Numbered from the stretch's first letter, positions 1 through 10,591 are shown. The stretch: DNA of 64,000 nucleotides from an uncultured Bacteroidia bacterium (GCA_903918045.1 CAIXCY010000014.1:1-64000), one strand, 5' to 3'. Made by a program: numbers and translations. Notes: generated by a model not told the origin, from the letters alone.

Positions 1-780
1 CATCACCCTCTGCAATAAGTCTGGCAAATTCAGCATCCTGTTTCGCCTTTTCAATGGCAGCCGCCAGTAACTTTTCAGCTTCGGCAAGTTTGGCAACTGC
101 GCCCGGATCGTTAGCCCTTATTTTGAGTGCATCCTTAAAGTTCGTAATTGCCTCGGGATATTTGACAGCCTTTACATTGGCATCACCAGCAACGATAAGT
201 CTGGCAAACTCTGCATCCTGCTTTGCCTTTTCAATTGCAGCCGCCAGTAATTTTTCGGCTTCAGCCATGCGGGCAAGGGTGGATGAATCACCTGGACGGA
301 TTAAAAGGGCCGATTTATAGTTTGCAATCCCCTCCGCATATTTTATTTGCTTTACATTCGCATCACCCTCTGTTATAAGTCTTGCAAATTCGGTATCTTT
401 CTTTGCCTTTTCAATAGCCTGAGCCAATAACTTCTCAGCATCTGCAATCCGCGTCAAAGTTGGAGTATCGCCTTGTCGAATTACCAGGGCTGCTTTAAAA
501 TTAATGATCCCCTCAGCATATTTAGTTTGCTTCACATTGGCGTCACCTTCCGTAATTAGCCTGTTAAATTCGCCATCCTTCTTTGCTTTCTCCAGAGAAA
601 GAGATAAAAGTTTTTCCGCATTAGCAAGCTTTGACACGGCCATCGGCTCGTTTGGAATAAGTTTGAGGGCTCCCTTAAAACTTTGCACAGCTTCTGCAAA
701 TAAAAGGTTTGTAACACTCGCATCGCCTGCAGCGATAAGCCTGTCAAATTCTCCCTTTGCCTTCATATCTGCCGCCAGCT
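1..780 (-). repeat. In-frame 180-bp tandem repeats
   Basis: Near-identical units begin at 1, 181, 361, 541 and, more degenerate, 721, each with a variant of catcaccctctgcaataagt. The period is exactly 180 bp, or 60 codons, so the array expands the protein without breaking frame. Copies differ mainly at silent or conservative positions. The array continues past the left edge. Confidence 0.9.
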
Positions 781-1459
781 CCTTCATTTTATCAATGACA
801 AATTTATCATTGGGCTTAATTTTTAAAGCCTCACCATAAACTCTGAACGCATTTGGCAAATCGTGTTTTTTCTCATATTCGAGGGCTTCGGCTAGTTTTG
901 CATTGAATTTTGACTCCACCAAACTTTTTACAGCATTACTAATTTCGTTTTGAATAGCCTGGTCATCAATGAAAACGTTAGAATCAAAATTATCCAGTTT
1001 ACCATTTGGAGAATAATAAATTTTACCAACTACGGCACCTTCAAAGCTAAGTTTGACCCCTTCTACTTTTTTATACAGTGATACAATAATTGAAAACGGT
1101 GGAAATACACTATCTTTTTCCCAAACATTACGGGGTATAACAGTTGAGATGTCGATATCTTTTGGGTAATAGCCATCTTTTTTAAGTGTTATTCGATATT
1201 CTTTAAAAAAATCTAGATCCAGGTCAAATTTACCAGAGGGAGGCACAGTTATGGTTTTCTCAGTTTGTTTGGAATCCATATTAATCAGCGTAATAACCGT
1301 TCCATCCGGATCTCCGCTATCCATTTTTACTTTTCCAGGCACCTGGAAATATTTATATTTTGCCAATCCGGCGGGCACACGTTTACGTTGTCCATGAACC
1401 TGAATTGAACAAATAAATATGCAAACTATAAGAGAAATATGGAGTAGACGACTATTCAT
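1..1459 (-). CDS. Secreted protein with 60-residue TPR-like repeats, 3' end cut by window
   Basis: This gene is absent from the ORF track because it runs off the left edge without a stop. Translation starts at ATG 1459 with a signal peptide (MNSRLLHISLIVCIFICSIQVHGQ-like, hydrophobic core then small residues), so the product is exported. About 200 residues follow that I cannot assign, apart from a beta-rich stretch that could be a carboxypeptidase-regulatory-like fold. After that come repeats of exactly 60 residues, each with a TPR-like pattern (YAEGI-NFK-AL-I) and an alanine/lysine-rich helix (AEKLLA-AIEKAK-D-EFARLI-EGDA). At least four near-complete copies are visible. TPR-like repeats usually bind other proteins, but no specific role can be read here. 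It lies downstream of the permease on the same strand. Confidence 0.8.
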   Translation of the reverse strand, partial: MNSRLLHISLIVCIFICSIQVHGQRKRVPAGLAKYKYFQVPGKVKMDSGDPDGTVITLINMDSKQTEKTITVPPSGKFDLDLDFFKEYRITLKKDGYYPKDIDISTVIPRNVWEKDSVFPPFSIIVSLYKKVEGVKLSFEGAVVGKIYYSPNGKLDNFDSNVFIDDQAIQNEISNAVKSLVESKFNAKLAEALEYEKKHDLPNAFRVYGEALKIKPNDKFVIDKMKELAADMKAKGEFDRLIAAGDASVTNLLFAEAVQSFKGALKLIPNEPMAVSKLANAEKLLSLSLEKAKKDGEFNRLITEGDANVKQTKYAEGIINFKAALVIRQGDTPTLTRIADAEKLLAQAIEKAKKDTEFARLITEGDANVKQIKYAEGIANYKSALLIRPGDSSTLARMAEAEKLLAAAIEKAKQDAEFARLIVAGDANVKAVKYPEAITNFKDALKIRANDPGAVAKLAEAEKLLAAAIEKAKQDAEFARLIAEGD

Positions 1460-1528
1460 GATTTATTGGATTGATCAAATAATTTACACCCTTGATTAGT
1501 TAAATATAATGAAAGCAAATATACAATT

Positions 1529-3292
1529 TTACTCAGATAATTTTGGATCAAACGCCTCATTCGAAGCGATGTTTTGATTCAATTTACTATTGTGAGAACC
1601 ATAGGTGAAGTATAGAATTAGGCCAATAACCAGCCATATTCCAAAACGCATCCAGTTCGTAGTTCCCAATTCGCACATCAGGTACAGATTTGTCAAAAGG
1701 CCAAGGACAGGAATTAATGACCATCTAAGCCAAAACGCATAACCTGAAATTATTATCGAAACTATCATAAAAAACAAATACGGGATTAAATAATCTGAGT
1801 TAAGAAATTCCATAAGCAGACTATTTCCTCCATCATTCCGGTGATCTCCAAAGCCTGACAGGAAAGCAATAAAAAATACCGTTAACCAGGTTGGCAATAA
1901 ATAAATTCGGCTGTTTAAATATGGAACTTTAAACCCTTTTTCATTATCAACCCTTTTACCTAATGGATTAAGAATCAGAATTCCACCTGATACCAGGATA
2001 AATGCAAAAAGTGTACCGATACTTGTTAAATCGGTAACTTCAGTAAGGTTCATAAAAAGAGCAGGAACGGCCACAAGTAAACCTGTAATTATGGTTGAAA
2101 ATGCTGGAGTGCGATATTTGAGATGAATTTTCCCAAATATCTTTGGAAGCAGACCGTCTCTGCTCATACTCATCCATATACGTGGTTGACCTAACTGAAA
2201 AACCAGCATCACACTAGCCATCGCAATCACAGCACTCAAGGCAATAACTCCAGAAAGCTGGTGAAGGTTTAACCGTTCAAATACAAAAGCAAGCGGATCG
2301 GCAACACCCAGCTCTGAAGAATGGACCATTCCAGTTAGAATCAAACTTACAGCAACATATAAGATTGTTGTTATTATAAGCGCCAGGAACATTGATATTG
2401 GAATATCGCGGCGCGGATCTTTGCACTCTTCTGCAGTAGTGGATATTGCGTCGAATCCGATATAGGCAAAAAACACCCCTGAAACACCTTTTAGGACACC
2501 CCGGATACCTTCGGGAGCAAACGGGTGCCAATTTTTAGGATCAACATAAAAAGCGCCAACACCTATGACAAGCAATAAGATCCCAATTTTAAGCAGCACC
2601 ATGATATTATTTGCAACTTTTGACTCCCTGATACCGATGTAGCAAATCCAGGTTATTAAAGCAACAATACCTAAGGCAGGAATGTCGGCGATGATTCGAA
2701 AGTGGCCTAACATTGGAGCTGACAGCCATGCATTGTACCCTTCCTGAGCAGAGATGCTCATTTCCGTTATTTGAGAGCCCTGGGTGATCGCCCTGGAGAC
2801 AATATCATAGCCCCTAAATGCTGTAAGATAATCAGTTGTGAGATATCCGGGAATATGAATTCCCAGCCCTTGCAGAAGACCGTTAAAATATCCGGACCAT
2901 GAAATAGCCACAGCAATATTTCCAATGGCATATTCCATTATTAAATCCCATCCGATAATCCATGCGATTAATTCTCCAAAACTTGCATACGCATAGGTGT
3001 ATGCACTACCACTTATCGGAATGGAGGATGCAAATTCAGCATAGCACATTGCTGAGAGTCCGCATGCGATTGCCGTAAAAACAAAAAGCAATGACACAGC
3101 CGGTCCACCACTGGCAGCTGCATTGCCGATAGTACTAAATATTCCGGCACCTACAATAGCAGCCACTCCCAATGCCGTTAAATCAACTACACTGAGATTT
3201 CGCCTCATCCGATTTCCATTGGCAGATAAGAGGTCAGCCTCCCGAAGGATATGTGCTACCGATTTTTTACGGAATAAATTGGAAAACTTCAA
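1529..3292 (-). CDS. APC-superfamily amino-acid permease
   Basis: This is an inner-membrane amino-acid/polyamine/organocation transporter with about 12-14 hydrophobic segments. The first helix has the APC signature (ALGVAAIVGAGIFSTIG), followed by the conserved CYAEFASSIPISGSAYTY segment typical of cationic amino-acid transporter relatives. The ORF-track start at 3343 is a GTG that overlaps the small upstream gene by 25 bases. I prefer TTG 3292, which gives an N-terminus (KFSNLFRKKSVAHIL) like that of relatives, about 587 residues. It probably imports an amino acid by cation symport or exchange, but the substrate cannot be read. The small winged-helix gene directly upstream may be co-transcribed. 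Confidence 0.85.
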   Translation of the reverse strand: MKFSNLFRKKSVAHILREADLLSANGNRMRRNLSVVDLTALGVAAIVGAGIFSTIGNAAASGGPAVSLLFVFTAIACGLSAMCYAEFASSIPISGSAYTYAYASFGELIAWIIGWDLIMEYAIGNIAVAISWSGYFNGLLQGLGIHIPGYLTTDYLTAFRGYDIVSRAITQGSQITEMSISAQEGYNAWLSAPMLGHFRIIADIPALGIVALITWICYIGIRESKVANNIMVLLKIGILLLVIGVGAFYVDPKNWHPFAPEGIRGVLKGVSGVFFAYIGFDAISTTAEECKDPRRDIPISMFLALIITTILYVAVSLILTGMVHSSELGVADPLAFVFERLNLHQLSGVIALSAVIAMASVMLVFQLGQPRIWMSMSRDGLLPKIFGKIHLKYRTPAFSTIITGLLVAVPALFMNLTEVTDLTSIGTLFAFILVSGGILILNPLGKRVDNEKGFKVPYLNSRIYLLPTWLTVFFIAFLSGFGDHRNDGGNSLLMEFLNSDYLIPYLFFMIVSIIISGYAFWLRWSLIPVLGLLTNLYLMCELGTTNWMRFGIWLVIGLILYFTYGSHNSKLNQNIASNEAFDPKLSE

Positions 3293-3318
3293 TAAAATAC
3301 CAATTTGAAATTTGACGG

Positions 3319-3498
3319 TTATTTTATGGCGGCATAAAAGCACCTTACCGGTGAACTGATTCGCCCCTCAGTGGTAAGTTTTTTAATTGCTTTATCAATT
3401 TCTTTCTTATCGATTCCTGTGATTTCTGCAATCTCGCCACCTTTGAGCGGCTTATCAGAATTTTCCAAAGCTTGAAATACAACTTCCTTAGTTTCCAT
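3319..3498 (-). CDS. Small winged-helix (MarR-like) protein, 59 aa
   Basis: This gene is too short for the ORF track. Reading from ATG 3498 gives 59 residues: METKEVVFQALENSDKPLKG, then a helix-turn-helix pattern (GEIAEITGIDKKEIDKAIKK), then a wing-like end (EGRISSPVRCFYAAIK). This resembles the roughly 60-residue single winged-helix proteins found in many anaerobes, which are annotated as transcriptional regulators although few have been studied. Its stop lies 26 bases upstream of the preferred permease start, so the two are probably one transcription unit and it may regulate the permease. DNA binding is inferred from the fold pattern alone. Confidence 0.75.
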   Translation of the reverse strand: METKEVVFQALENSDKPLKGGEIAEITGIDKKEIDKAIKKLTTEGRISSPVRCFYAAIK

Positions 3499-3589
3499 AA
3501 TAATTGATTTGACGGTTTAGCAAATAATAGTATTTGGATTCGGTGCTGTCAACCTGCAAAATCGCTTGATTGGAGCATTCAATAAAAAT

Positions 3590-4663
3590 TTATAATTTTG
3601 ATAATCTGCTTAACAAGAAGTGATCAGCAAGGATTATTGCTGCCATTGCTTCAACTATTGGAACGGCTCTGGGTAAAACACATGGATCATGACGTCCTTT
3701 AGGATTGATAGTCGTCTCATTTTCATCTTTATCAATGGTTTTCTGCTCCCTGAGTAACGTTGCGATAGGCTTAAAGGCAACCCTCCAATAGATATCCTGT
3801 CCATTGGAAATTCCACCCTGAATTCCACCCGAATGGTTTGTTAAAGTTATAACCTTATCACCTGATTTTATAAAGAGATCATTATGAACTGACCCTGAAA
3901 GTGCAGTACCAGCAAACCCGGATCCATATTCGAAACCTTTAACGGCATTTATACCCAGCATAGCATGTCCCAGATCGGCATGAAGTTTATTAAAAACCGG
4001 TTCTCCCCATCCGGATGGTACCCCTGTGATTACTCCGCTTACGACACCTCCAACGGTATCATGATTCCTTCCGGCTTCTTCGATCCGAGTAATCATTCTG
4101 GCTGCTATCTCCGGATCAGGACATCTTACAATATTCGATTCAATCAGGTTAAGATCCAATTCATGATACGGTTTATCAATCGAAATATCGCCTACCTGCG
4201 ATACAAAAGCATTTATTTTTATCCCCAGGCCAGATAATAATTGTTTGGCAATGGCCCCTGCCACCACTCGGGCAATTGTTTCACGCGCAGATGAACGGCC
4301 GCCACCCCGATGATCGCGCATACCATATTTCTGATCATAGGTATAGTCAGCATGCGAAGGACGATAGACATCTTTTAGATCGTTGTAGTCAGAGGAGTGA
4401 TGATCCTGATTTTTAATTATAAACCCAATCGGTGTTCCCGTAGTTTGTCCTTCAAATATACCTGACAAAATTTCAACTCTGTCATTTTCAGATCGTTGAG
4501 TAGTAATATGTGATTGCCCCGGCTTACGCCGATCAAGCTCATTCTGAATAAATTCGAGATTAATCTGTAATCCCGCAGGGCAACCATCAATTACACCTCC
4601 AATTGCGGCGCCATGCGATTCACCAAATGAAGTGAGTCTGAAAATCCTTCCTATTGTGTTCAT
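3590..4663 (-). CDS. aroC: Chorismate synthase
   Basis: This enzyme makes chorismate from 5-enolpyruvylshikimate-3-phosphate, the last step of the shikimate pathway, using reduced FMN in the cytoplasm. The 357-residue length is normal. Signatures include the N-terminal [19 protein letters not shown], the [15 protein letters not shown] loop, the [14 protein letters not shown] flavin region and the C-terminal [10 protein letters not shown] segment. A hairpin terminator separates it from slyD upstream, so it either has its own promoter in the short gap or depends on readthrough. No other shikimate gene is in the window. Confidence 0.97.
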   Translation of the reverse strand: MNTIGRIFRLTSFGESHGAAIGGVIDGCPAGLQINLEFIQNELDRRKPGQSHITTQRSENDRVEILSGIFEGQTTGTPIGFIIKNQDHHSSDYNDLKDVYRPSHADYTYDQKYGMRDHRGGGRSSARETIARVVAGAIAKQLLSGLGIKINAFVSQVGDISIDKPYHELDLNLIESNIVRCPDPEIAARMITRIEEAGRNHDTVGGVVSGVITGVPSGWGEPVFNKLHADLGHAMLGINAVKGFEYGSGFAGTALSGSVHNDLFIKSGDKVITLTNHSGGIQGGISNGQDIYWRVAFKPIATLLREQKTIDKDENETTINPKGRHDPCVLPRAVPIVEAMAAIILADHFLLSRLSKL

Positions 4664-4678
4664 ATTTTTAAAATTAAC

Positions 4679-4704
4679 AAACCCGAAGGTTGCGCTTCGG
4701 GTTT
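4679..4704 (-). terminator. Hairpin between slyD and aroC
   Basis: The sequence aaacccgaag/cttcgggttt forms a perfect 10-bp stem with a 6-base loop, flanked on the minus strand by a T-rich run. It lies between the slyD stop and the aroC start, both on the minus strand, so it should end or attenuate the slyD transcript before aroC. Confidence 0.7.
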
Positions 4705-4753
4705 ATAAAAGTAAGATATTTTATTTAATCTGAATAAGTTCAGAACACAATTA

Positions 4754-5395
4754 TTAGTTACAGCCGCAGCTTCCGCCTTTACCATCACTACAACTACCGG
4801 TTTCGCAGCTTTCCAGATTGTCTTCTGTATCTGAACAACCACAGCCACTTCCGCATCCGCCGCCTTGTTTCTCGCCACTTCCGCATCCGCCACTTCCGCA
4901 ACCGCAACCTCCACCGCTAAACATTACGCTTAGCTCCTCAGGAGTAGCATCACGAACCTCAAGTACCTCACCGGTAAAGTGAAGGTCCTCGCCTGCTAAG
5001 GGATGATTAAAGTCCATTTGAACCGTGTTTTCATCAACTGAAACAACAAGCCCTTCCATTCGCTGTCCACTTGTAGACATCATGGGTACACTATTCCCCG
5101 GAGCGATTAATTCTTCATCAATCTTACCGTCAACCATGAAAATATTTTTAGGGAGATCCACGATTGCCTCTTCATTAACTTCGCCATAGGCATCTACCGC
5201 AGGTATTGAAATTTCGAATGTATCATTTGCCTTCTTATTCAGAAGTGCATTTTCAAATGCCGGGAGCATCATGCCTGATCCGTAAAGAAATACAAGCGGA
5301 CTATCTTTCCCTGCTTTTTCAAAAACTTCACCCTCTTTACCGTCCAACTTTAATTCATAAGTGACGGAAACCATTTTATCTTTAGAAATTGTCAT
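4754..5395 (-). CDS. slyD: SlyD-like FKBP peptidyl-prolyl isomerase with cysteine-rich tail
   Basis: This is a cytoplasmic FKBP-type prolyl isomerase/chaperone of 213 residues. Residues 1-70 carry the split FKBP half (VSVTYELKLDGKEGEVFEKA, PLVFLYGSGMMLPAFENAL). An insert-in-flap chaperone domain follows at about 70-130, and the FKBP fold closes with MDFNHPLAGEDLHFTGEVLEV. The last 50 residues contain ten cysteines in Gly/Ser-rich spacing (CGCGSGGCGSG, GCGSGCGC, SCGCN). In E. coli SlyD the tail is histidine-rich and binds nickel; the cysteine tail here suggests binding of a soft metal. The track ORF at 4660-4914 is a shadow of this tail. Confidence 0.92.
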   Translation of the reverse strand: MTISKDKMVSVTYELKLDGKEGEVFEKAGKDSPLVFLYGSGMMLPAFENALLNKKANDTFEISIPAVDAYGEVNEEAIVDLPKNIFMVDGKIDEELIAPGNSVPMMSTSGQRMEGLVVSVDENTVQMDFNHPLAGEDLHFTGEVLEVRDATPEELSVMFSGGGCGCGSGGCGSGEKQGGGCGSGCGCSDTEDNLESCETGSCSDGKGGSCGCN

Positions 5396-5436
5396 AATCG
5401 TTTATTTAATAAAAATTTAAGACCACAAAGAAAACA

Positions 5437-5468
5437 CGTTATTCTGTAATATACAATTCTGAATAACG
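5437..5468. other. Inverted repeat upstream of slyD
   Basis: Two perfect 8-base arms, cgttattc and gaataacg, are separated by 16 bases about 40-70 bases upstream of the slyD ATG. This could be an operator or the foot of a 5' UTR hairpin. It could also be chance in AT-rich sequence. Confidence 0.3.
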
Positions 5469-5557
5469 AAATAAAGTGAAAAATGTTCTAAAATTATCAA
5501 ATATTAATATTGTCTGAAAGATTCTCGCTATAAACAAATTGCAGAATACGCCCCCAA

Positions 5558-6319
5558 TTATTTAAGATTCGAAATGAAAGTCTCATACTGGAGGTCATCC
5601 AAACAGACATAGGCAGGGGTATTCATTCCGTAATCTCCATTATCGGATGAACTAAACCGAAAGGTCAATTTGTTGACTTTGCCTAATGCAGTAAGGTCGA
5701 CTACAGTCCATTTATCGACAATATAATCTTTAGAATTATCCGCAAAGCGGTAATCTGCAAGAAAAAAATCGAGTGATTTTACCGAATCTCCAGCCGCATT
5801 ATAACCAATTATTGTCATTTTAAACCAGTCTGGATCATTTCCTGTCAGGCCACCAAATTTCTTCGCAAAACTGGGATCTCCTTTTTTTATCGTTAAGGCA
5901 GTATAAGTAGAATTACAAACTTTTAAGCTTTTCACTAAATAAACAGAGTCATTAATAAATTTGGCAAATTCGTCTGCTCCAAAGGGTGGATAATATACTG
6001 CAAATTTATTATTTCCGTTGGAACTGTCAAAAACGCTGTATTGATTTGTATAATCAGAAGCTATAATATCATTTTTTTGGGAATAAGCGAAGCCATCCCA
6101 TGAACCGTAAGAGGAATTAAAATTATTCTGAAAGGTCATATCAGCCGATTGAAAGTTTCCTGATCTGTCTGAGCCATTCCAAAACAAGGCAGGTCCAATG
6201 GTCAGGTTTTCAAAATTTACTGTTTTAATTTGTGTGTAATTAATCTTTTCCTTTTTGCAAGCAGAAAATAGAATCAGGAGGAATAGGATTGCGAGACCAG
6301 AATTTTTAATTTTTTTCAT
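5558..6319 (-). CDS. DUF4465 lipoprotein under cobalamin riboswitch control
   Basis: This is a 253-residue lipoprotein with a lysine-rich start, a hydrophobic core and a lipobox ending in cysteine (LILFSACKKEK). The body fits the DUF4465 family: the FENLTIGPALFWNGSD start, the SSYGSWDGFAYSQKND segment, and a C-terminal VCLDDLQYE stretch. I recall members appearing repeatedly in vitamin B12 uptake loci of gut Bacteroides. Here the gene overlaps the CWC gene by 14 bases, and that gene follows a cobalamin riboswitch, so expression should fall when cobalamin is plentiful. A surface role in binding or passing on corrinoid is the best inference. No TonB receptor (BtuB) lies next to it. Confidence 0.8.
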   Translation of the reverse strand: MKKIKNSGLAILFLLILFSACKKEKINYTQIKTVNFENLTIGPALFWNGSDRSGNFQSADMTFQNNFNSSYGSWDGFAYSQKNDIIASDYTNQYSVFDSSNGNNKFAVYYPPFGADEFAKFINDSVYLVKSLKVCNSTYTALTIKKGDPSFAKKFGGLTGNDPDWFKMTIIGYNAAGDSVKSLDFFLADYRFADNSKDYIVDKWTVVDLTALGKVNKLTFRFSSSDNGDYGMNTPAYVCLDDLQYETFISNLK

Positions 6320-6521
6320 TTTCTAAATTAATTGGATGTTCATTATTAAAAAAGGTTTTACGAAAACCTGTGATGCAATTGGCACACAGGCAATCTGAGA
6401 ATCTCTCCGCAAGGAAAGATCTAAAACAGGAGTCCATCGGTTCATTCAGACACCAACACTCAAGTATCCGATCGTTTCGACAGACAAACGACATTTTACA
6501 GCACGGACAAACTTTTTCCAT
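6306..6521 (-). CDS. Cysteine-rich CWC-type small protein
   Basis: This 71-residue protein has the pattern of the Cysteine_rich_CWC family: CPCCKMSFVC near the N-terminus, then ECWCLNEP, then CLCANCI. Eleven cysteines, some in CxxC or CxC spacing, suggest a small metal-binding (probably zinc) module. The family has no firm function that I know of. It is the first gene after the cobalamin riboswitch, and its end overlaps the start of the DUF4465 lipoprotein by 14 bases, so the two are translationally coupled. The ATG at 6521 sits in a short palindrome (ttccataatggaa), which could help hide the start codon. Confidence 0.8.
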   Translation of the reverse strand: MEKVCPCCKMSFVCRNDRILECWCLNEPMDSCFRSFLAERFSDCLCANCITGFRKTFFNNEHPINLENEKN

Positions 6522-6636
6522 AATGGAATATTCCTGTTTTAATTTGCCGGCTTTCTTTAAATAGAGAAAATGAATAACAATGAATTGCAGTTCACTTTTG
6601 CTATTAGACCCGAAAGCAAAAAATAATATAGTGAAT

Positions 6637-6813
6637 CTCGGCAGGTATTCTGGCTCGCCCTCCTTTTGATTGCCTTCCCATCCCTCCTACGAGGAACAGT
6701 GGCGTGTGGTTCAAAAAGTTTTTTAATAAGGCATACAGCTGCGGGTACAGCTCCGGTATTTAACCGGATTCCCTTTTCATTGGCCATCCCCGATAAAGGA
6801 CAGGCAATACCGA
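6637..6813 (-). promoter_or_regulatory. Cobalamin (B12) riboswitch
   Basis: Read on the minus strand, the core matches the cobalamin aptamer in order: a 5' GGTATTGCC segment; AAAAGGGAATCCGG followed by TTAAATACCGG; AGCTGTACCCGCAGCTGT; GCCACTGT; GGGAAGGC; and the B12 box GAGCCAGAATACCTGCC. The aptamer ends about 115 bases before the CWC start codon. I see no strong T-tailed terminator in between, so control may be at translation. The track ORFs 6557-6787 and 6666-6893 are translations of this RNA and are not genes. Confidence 0.95.
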
Positions 6814-7002
6814 AAAACAGGTCAAAGGTAACTTATCTTAATTGGAAAATCCTAATATTTTTGGAAAATAAATCTTGCAAAATGACCAAATAAAATGATT
6901 AATTATTCGCTCAAAATATCACTTTATAATTTGTTAAATATGCAAATAGAACTATCGTGATTCTTAAATTGTAGAATTTTTCCTACTTTTAGTCCACAAT
7001 AA

Positions 7003-9018
<2,016 letters not shown>

Positions 9019-9088
9019 AAGTAAACAATCTTTAACTATTTTTGCAAAATCATCTAAATTCTAAACGATTTTGTAATTTTGACCCGAT

Positions 9089-9631
9089 ATGTTTAAGAAT
9101 ATTATAAAGCATTACGCCGATAAGCGGATGCTCACCTTCTTTCAGAACCAAAAACGGATTGTCAGTATTAATACGCTGAAAAATTCGAAAAATGTCGGAA
9201 TTCTTTGGAATCCTGCTGACGAGAGAAGTATTGAAGCATACGAAACACTTCGAAAGGTGTTACAATCAAAAGGGATTAAAGCGAAAGGTGTCGCTCATGT
9301 TCACTCGAGCCGTGAACTGGAGATGCTGACAACAATAACGAATTCGGGGTTTCTACACAAACGAAATGTCCGTTGGTTTGGCCGCCCCAAATCAAATTCA
9401 ATCATTGCTTTCATTCATGAGCCTTTCGATATCCTGATTGATCTGACTATTTCAAAAACAATCGCCTTACGATATCTGCTGGTTCACTCTAATGCAACAT
9501 TTAAGGTTGGTTATCAGGGTATCGAACCTAATTATTACGATTTAAACATCGACGTATCGGAGAGGCCGCAGTGTCCGTATTTGCTTGAGCAAATTATCTA
9601 TTATCTGGAAAATATTAATGAAAAGGGTTAA
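9089..9631 (+). CDS. DUF6913-type protein of unknown function
   Basis: This 180-residue soluble protein starts MFKNIIKHYADKRMLTFFQN. I recognise it as the Bacteroidota protein now called DUF6913, which commonly sits beside dapA, but I know of no tested function. It has a beta-alpha pattern (KNVGILWNPADERSIEAYETL, then FDILIDLTISKTIALRYLL), without an obvious catalytic motif, signal peptide or membrane helix. Its stop is 8 bases before the dapA start, so the two are surely co-transcribed. A -7-like element, taattttg, occurs a few bases before the ATG. Confidence 0.75.
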   Translation: MFKNIIKHYADKRMLTFFQNQKRIVSINTLKNSKNVGILWNPADERSIEAYETLRKVLQSKGIKAKGVAHVHSSRELEMLTTITNSGFLHKRNVRWFGRPKSNSIIAFIHEPFDILIDLTISKTIALRYLLVHSNATFKVGYQGIEPNYYDLNIDVSERPQCPYLLEQIIYYLENINEKG

Positions 9632-9639
9632 ATTAACTT

Positions 9640-10518
9640 ATGAGTAAAAGTTTCCGTGGAGCCGGGGTGGCACTAATTACCCCATTTAAAGCCGATCTGA
9701 CAGTCGATTTTGAAGCATTAGGAAGGATTGTGGATAGCCAGATTAATAATCAAATCGATTATCTGGTAATATTAGGAACGACGGCTGAAACAGCGACCCT
9801 TAATTCGGTTGAGAAACAGCAAATTGTAGACTATGTCTGCGGACGTGTTGCCGGCAGAATTCCAATAGTTGTTGGAATTGGCAGTAATAATACCCAAACA
9901 GTCATCGAAAGTATGACGAGCATGAATCTTTCGAAAGCAGATGCTATTCTTTCGGTTGTACCCTATTACAGTAAACCAACTCAAGAAGGTATATTCCAGC
10001 ATTATATGGCTATTGCAAAAGCGAGCCCACTTCCGGTTATTCTTTATAATGTACCTGGAAGAACTGCTGTAAGTATGAGTGCAGAAACTACAATACGTCT
10101 GGCCCGCGCTTCAGATAAAATAATTGGAACCAAAGAGGCATCAGGTAATTTAAATGAAATAACCAAAATTCTGCGTGACAAACCGAATGGTTTCAGTGTT
10201 ATTTCAGGTGATGACAGCCTCCTTTTACCGATGATTTCAATTGGCGGAGTAGGTGTTATATCTGTTGCCGCCAATGCAATTCCCAAAGCCATTGCCGATC
10301 TAACACACTTTGCCCTGGCAGGTGATTTTAAAAGTGCGGCAGAGCTTCACATTCGTTTACAGAGCATATCTGATGCCCTCTTTGTCGATGGTAATCCTGC
10401 AGGAGCCAAAGCAGCACTACATTCCATTGGATTAATCGAGAATGTACTCCGTTTGCCTTTAGTTCCGGTAAATGAATCGACCTATATTATTCTTGCAAAG
10501 GAGATGGGCAATTTTTAA
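9640..10518 (+). CDS. dapA: 4-hydroxy-tetrahydrodipicolinate synthase
   Basis: This enzyme condenses pyruvate with aspartate semialdehyde at the branch point to lysine and diaminopimelate. It is a TIM barrel of 292 residues, the usual length. The Schiff-base lysine is in GTKEASGNLNE, the tyrosine in LYNVPGRTA, and the substrate loop is LGTTAETATL, where most relatives read GTTGE-AT. It follows the DUF6913 gene by 8 bases and is followed by a strong hairpin terminator. Confidence 0.97.
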   Translation: MSKSFRGAGVALITPFKADLTVDFEALGRIVDSQINNQIDYLVILGTTAETATLNSVEKQQIVDYVCGRVAGRIPIVVGIGSNNTQTVIESMTSMNLSKADAILSVVPYYSKPTQEGIFQHYMAIAKASPLPVILYNVPGRTAVSMSAETTIRLARASDKIIGTKEASGNLNEITKILRDKPNGFSVISGDDSLLLPMISIGGVGVISVAANAIPKAIADLTHFALAGDFKSAAELHIRLQSISDALFVDGNPAGAKAALHSIGLIENVLRLPLVPVNESTYIILAKEMGNF

Positions 10519-10544
10519 ACACCCTTCCTTTCCTACAAAAGTCT

Positions 10545-10591
10545 GAAATAAAAGAGCGGTAAAGTTTTTCACATTACCGCTCTTTTATTTC
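10545..10591. terminator. Strong bidirectional terminator after dapA
   Basis: The arms gaaataaaagagcggtaa and ttaccgctcttttatttc are perfectly complementary over 18 bp around an 11-base loop, with A and T runs on both sides. It sits between dapA (plus) and the M48 protease gene (minus), which converge, and can stop transcription from both. Confidence 0.9.

Noticed and set aside
1-780. Regular repeats as a CRISPR array
   Set aside because: The unit is 180 bp, has no short repeat/spacer alternation, and is an in-frame part of a coding sequence.
4660-4914. Valine/alanine-rich ORF on the minus strand
   Set aside because: It is a shadow of the Cys/Gly-rich SlyD tail in another frame.
6557-6787. 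ORF MANEKGIRLNTGAVPAAVC... on the minus strand
   Set aside because: It is the cobalamin riboswitch read as protein.
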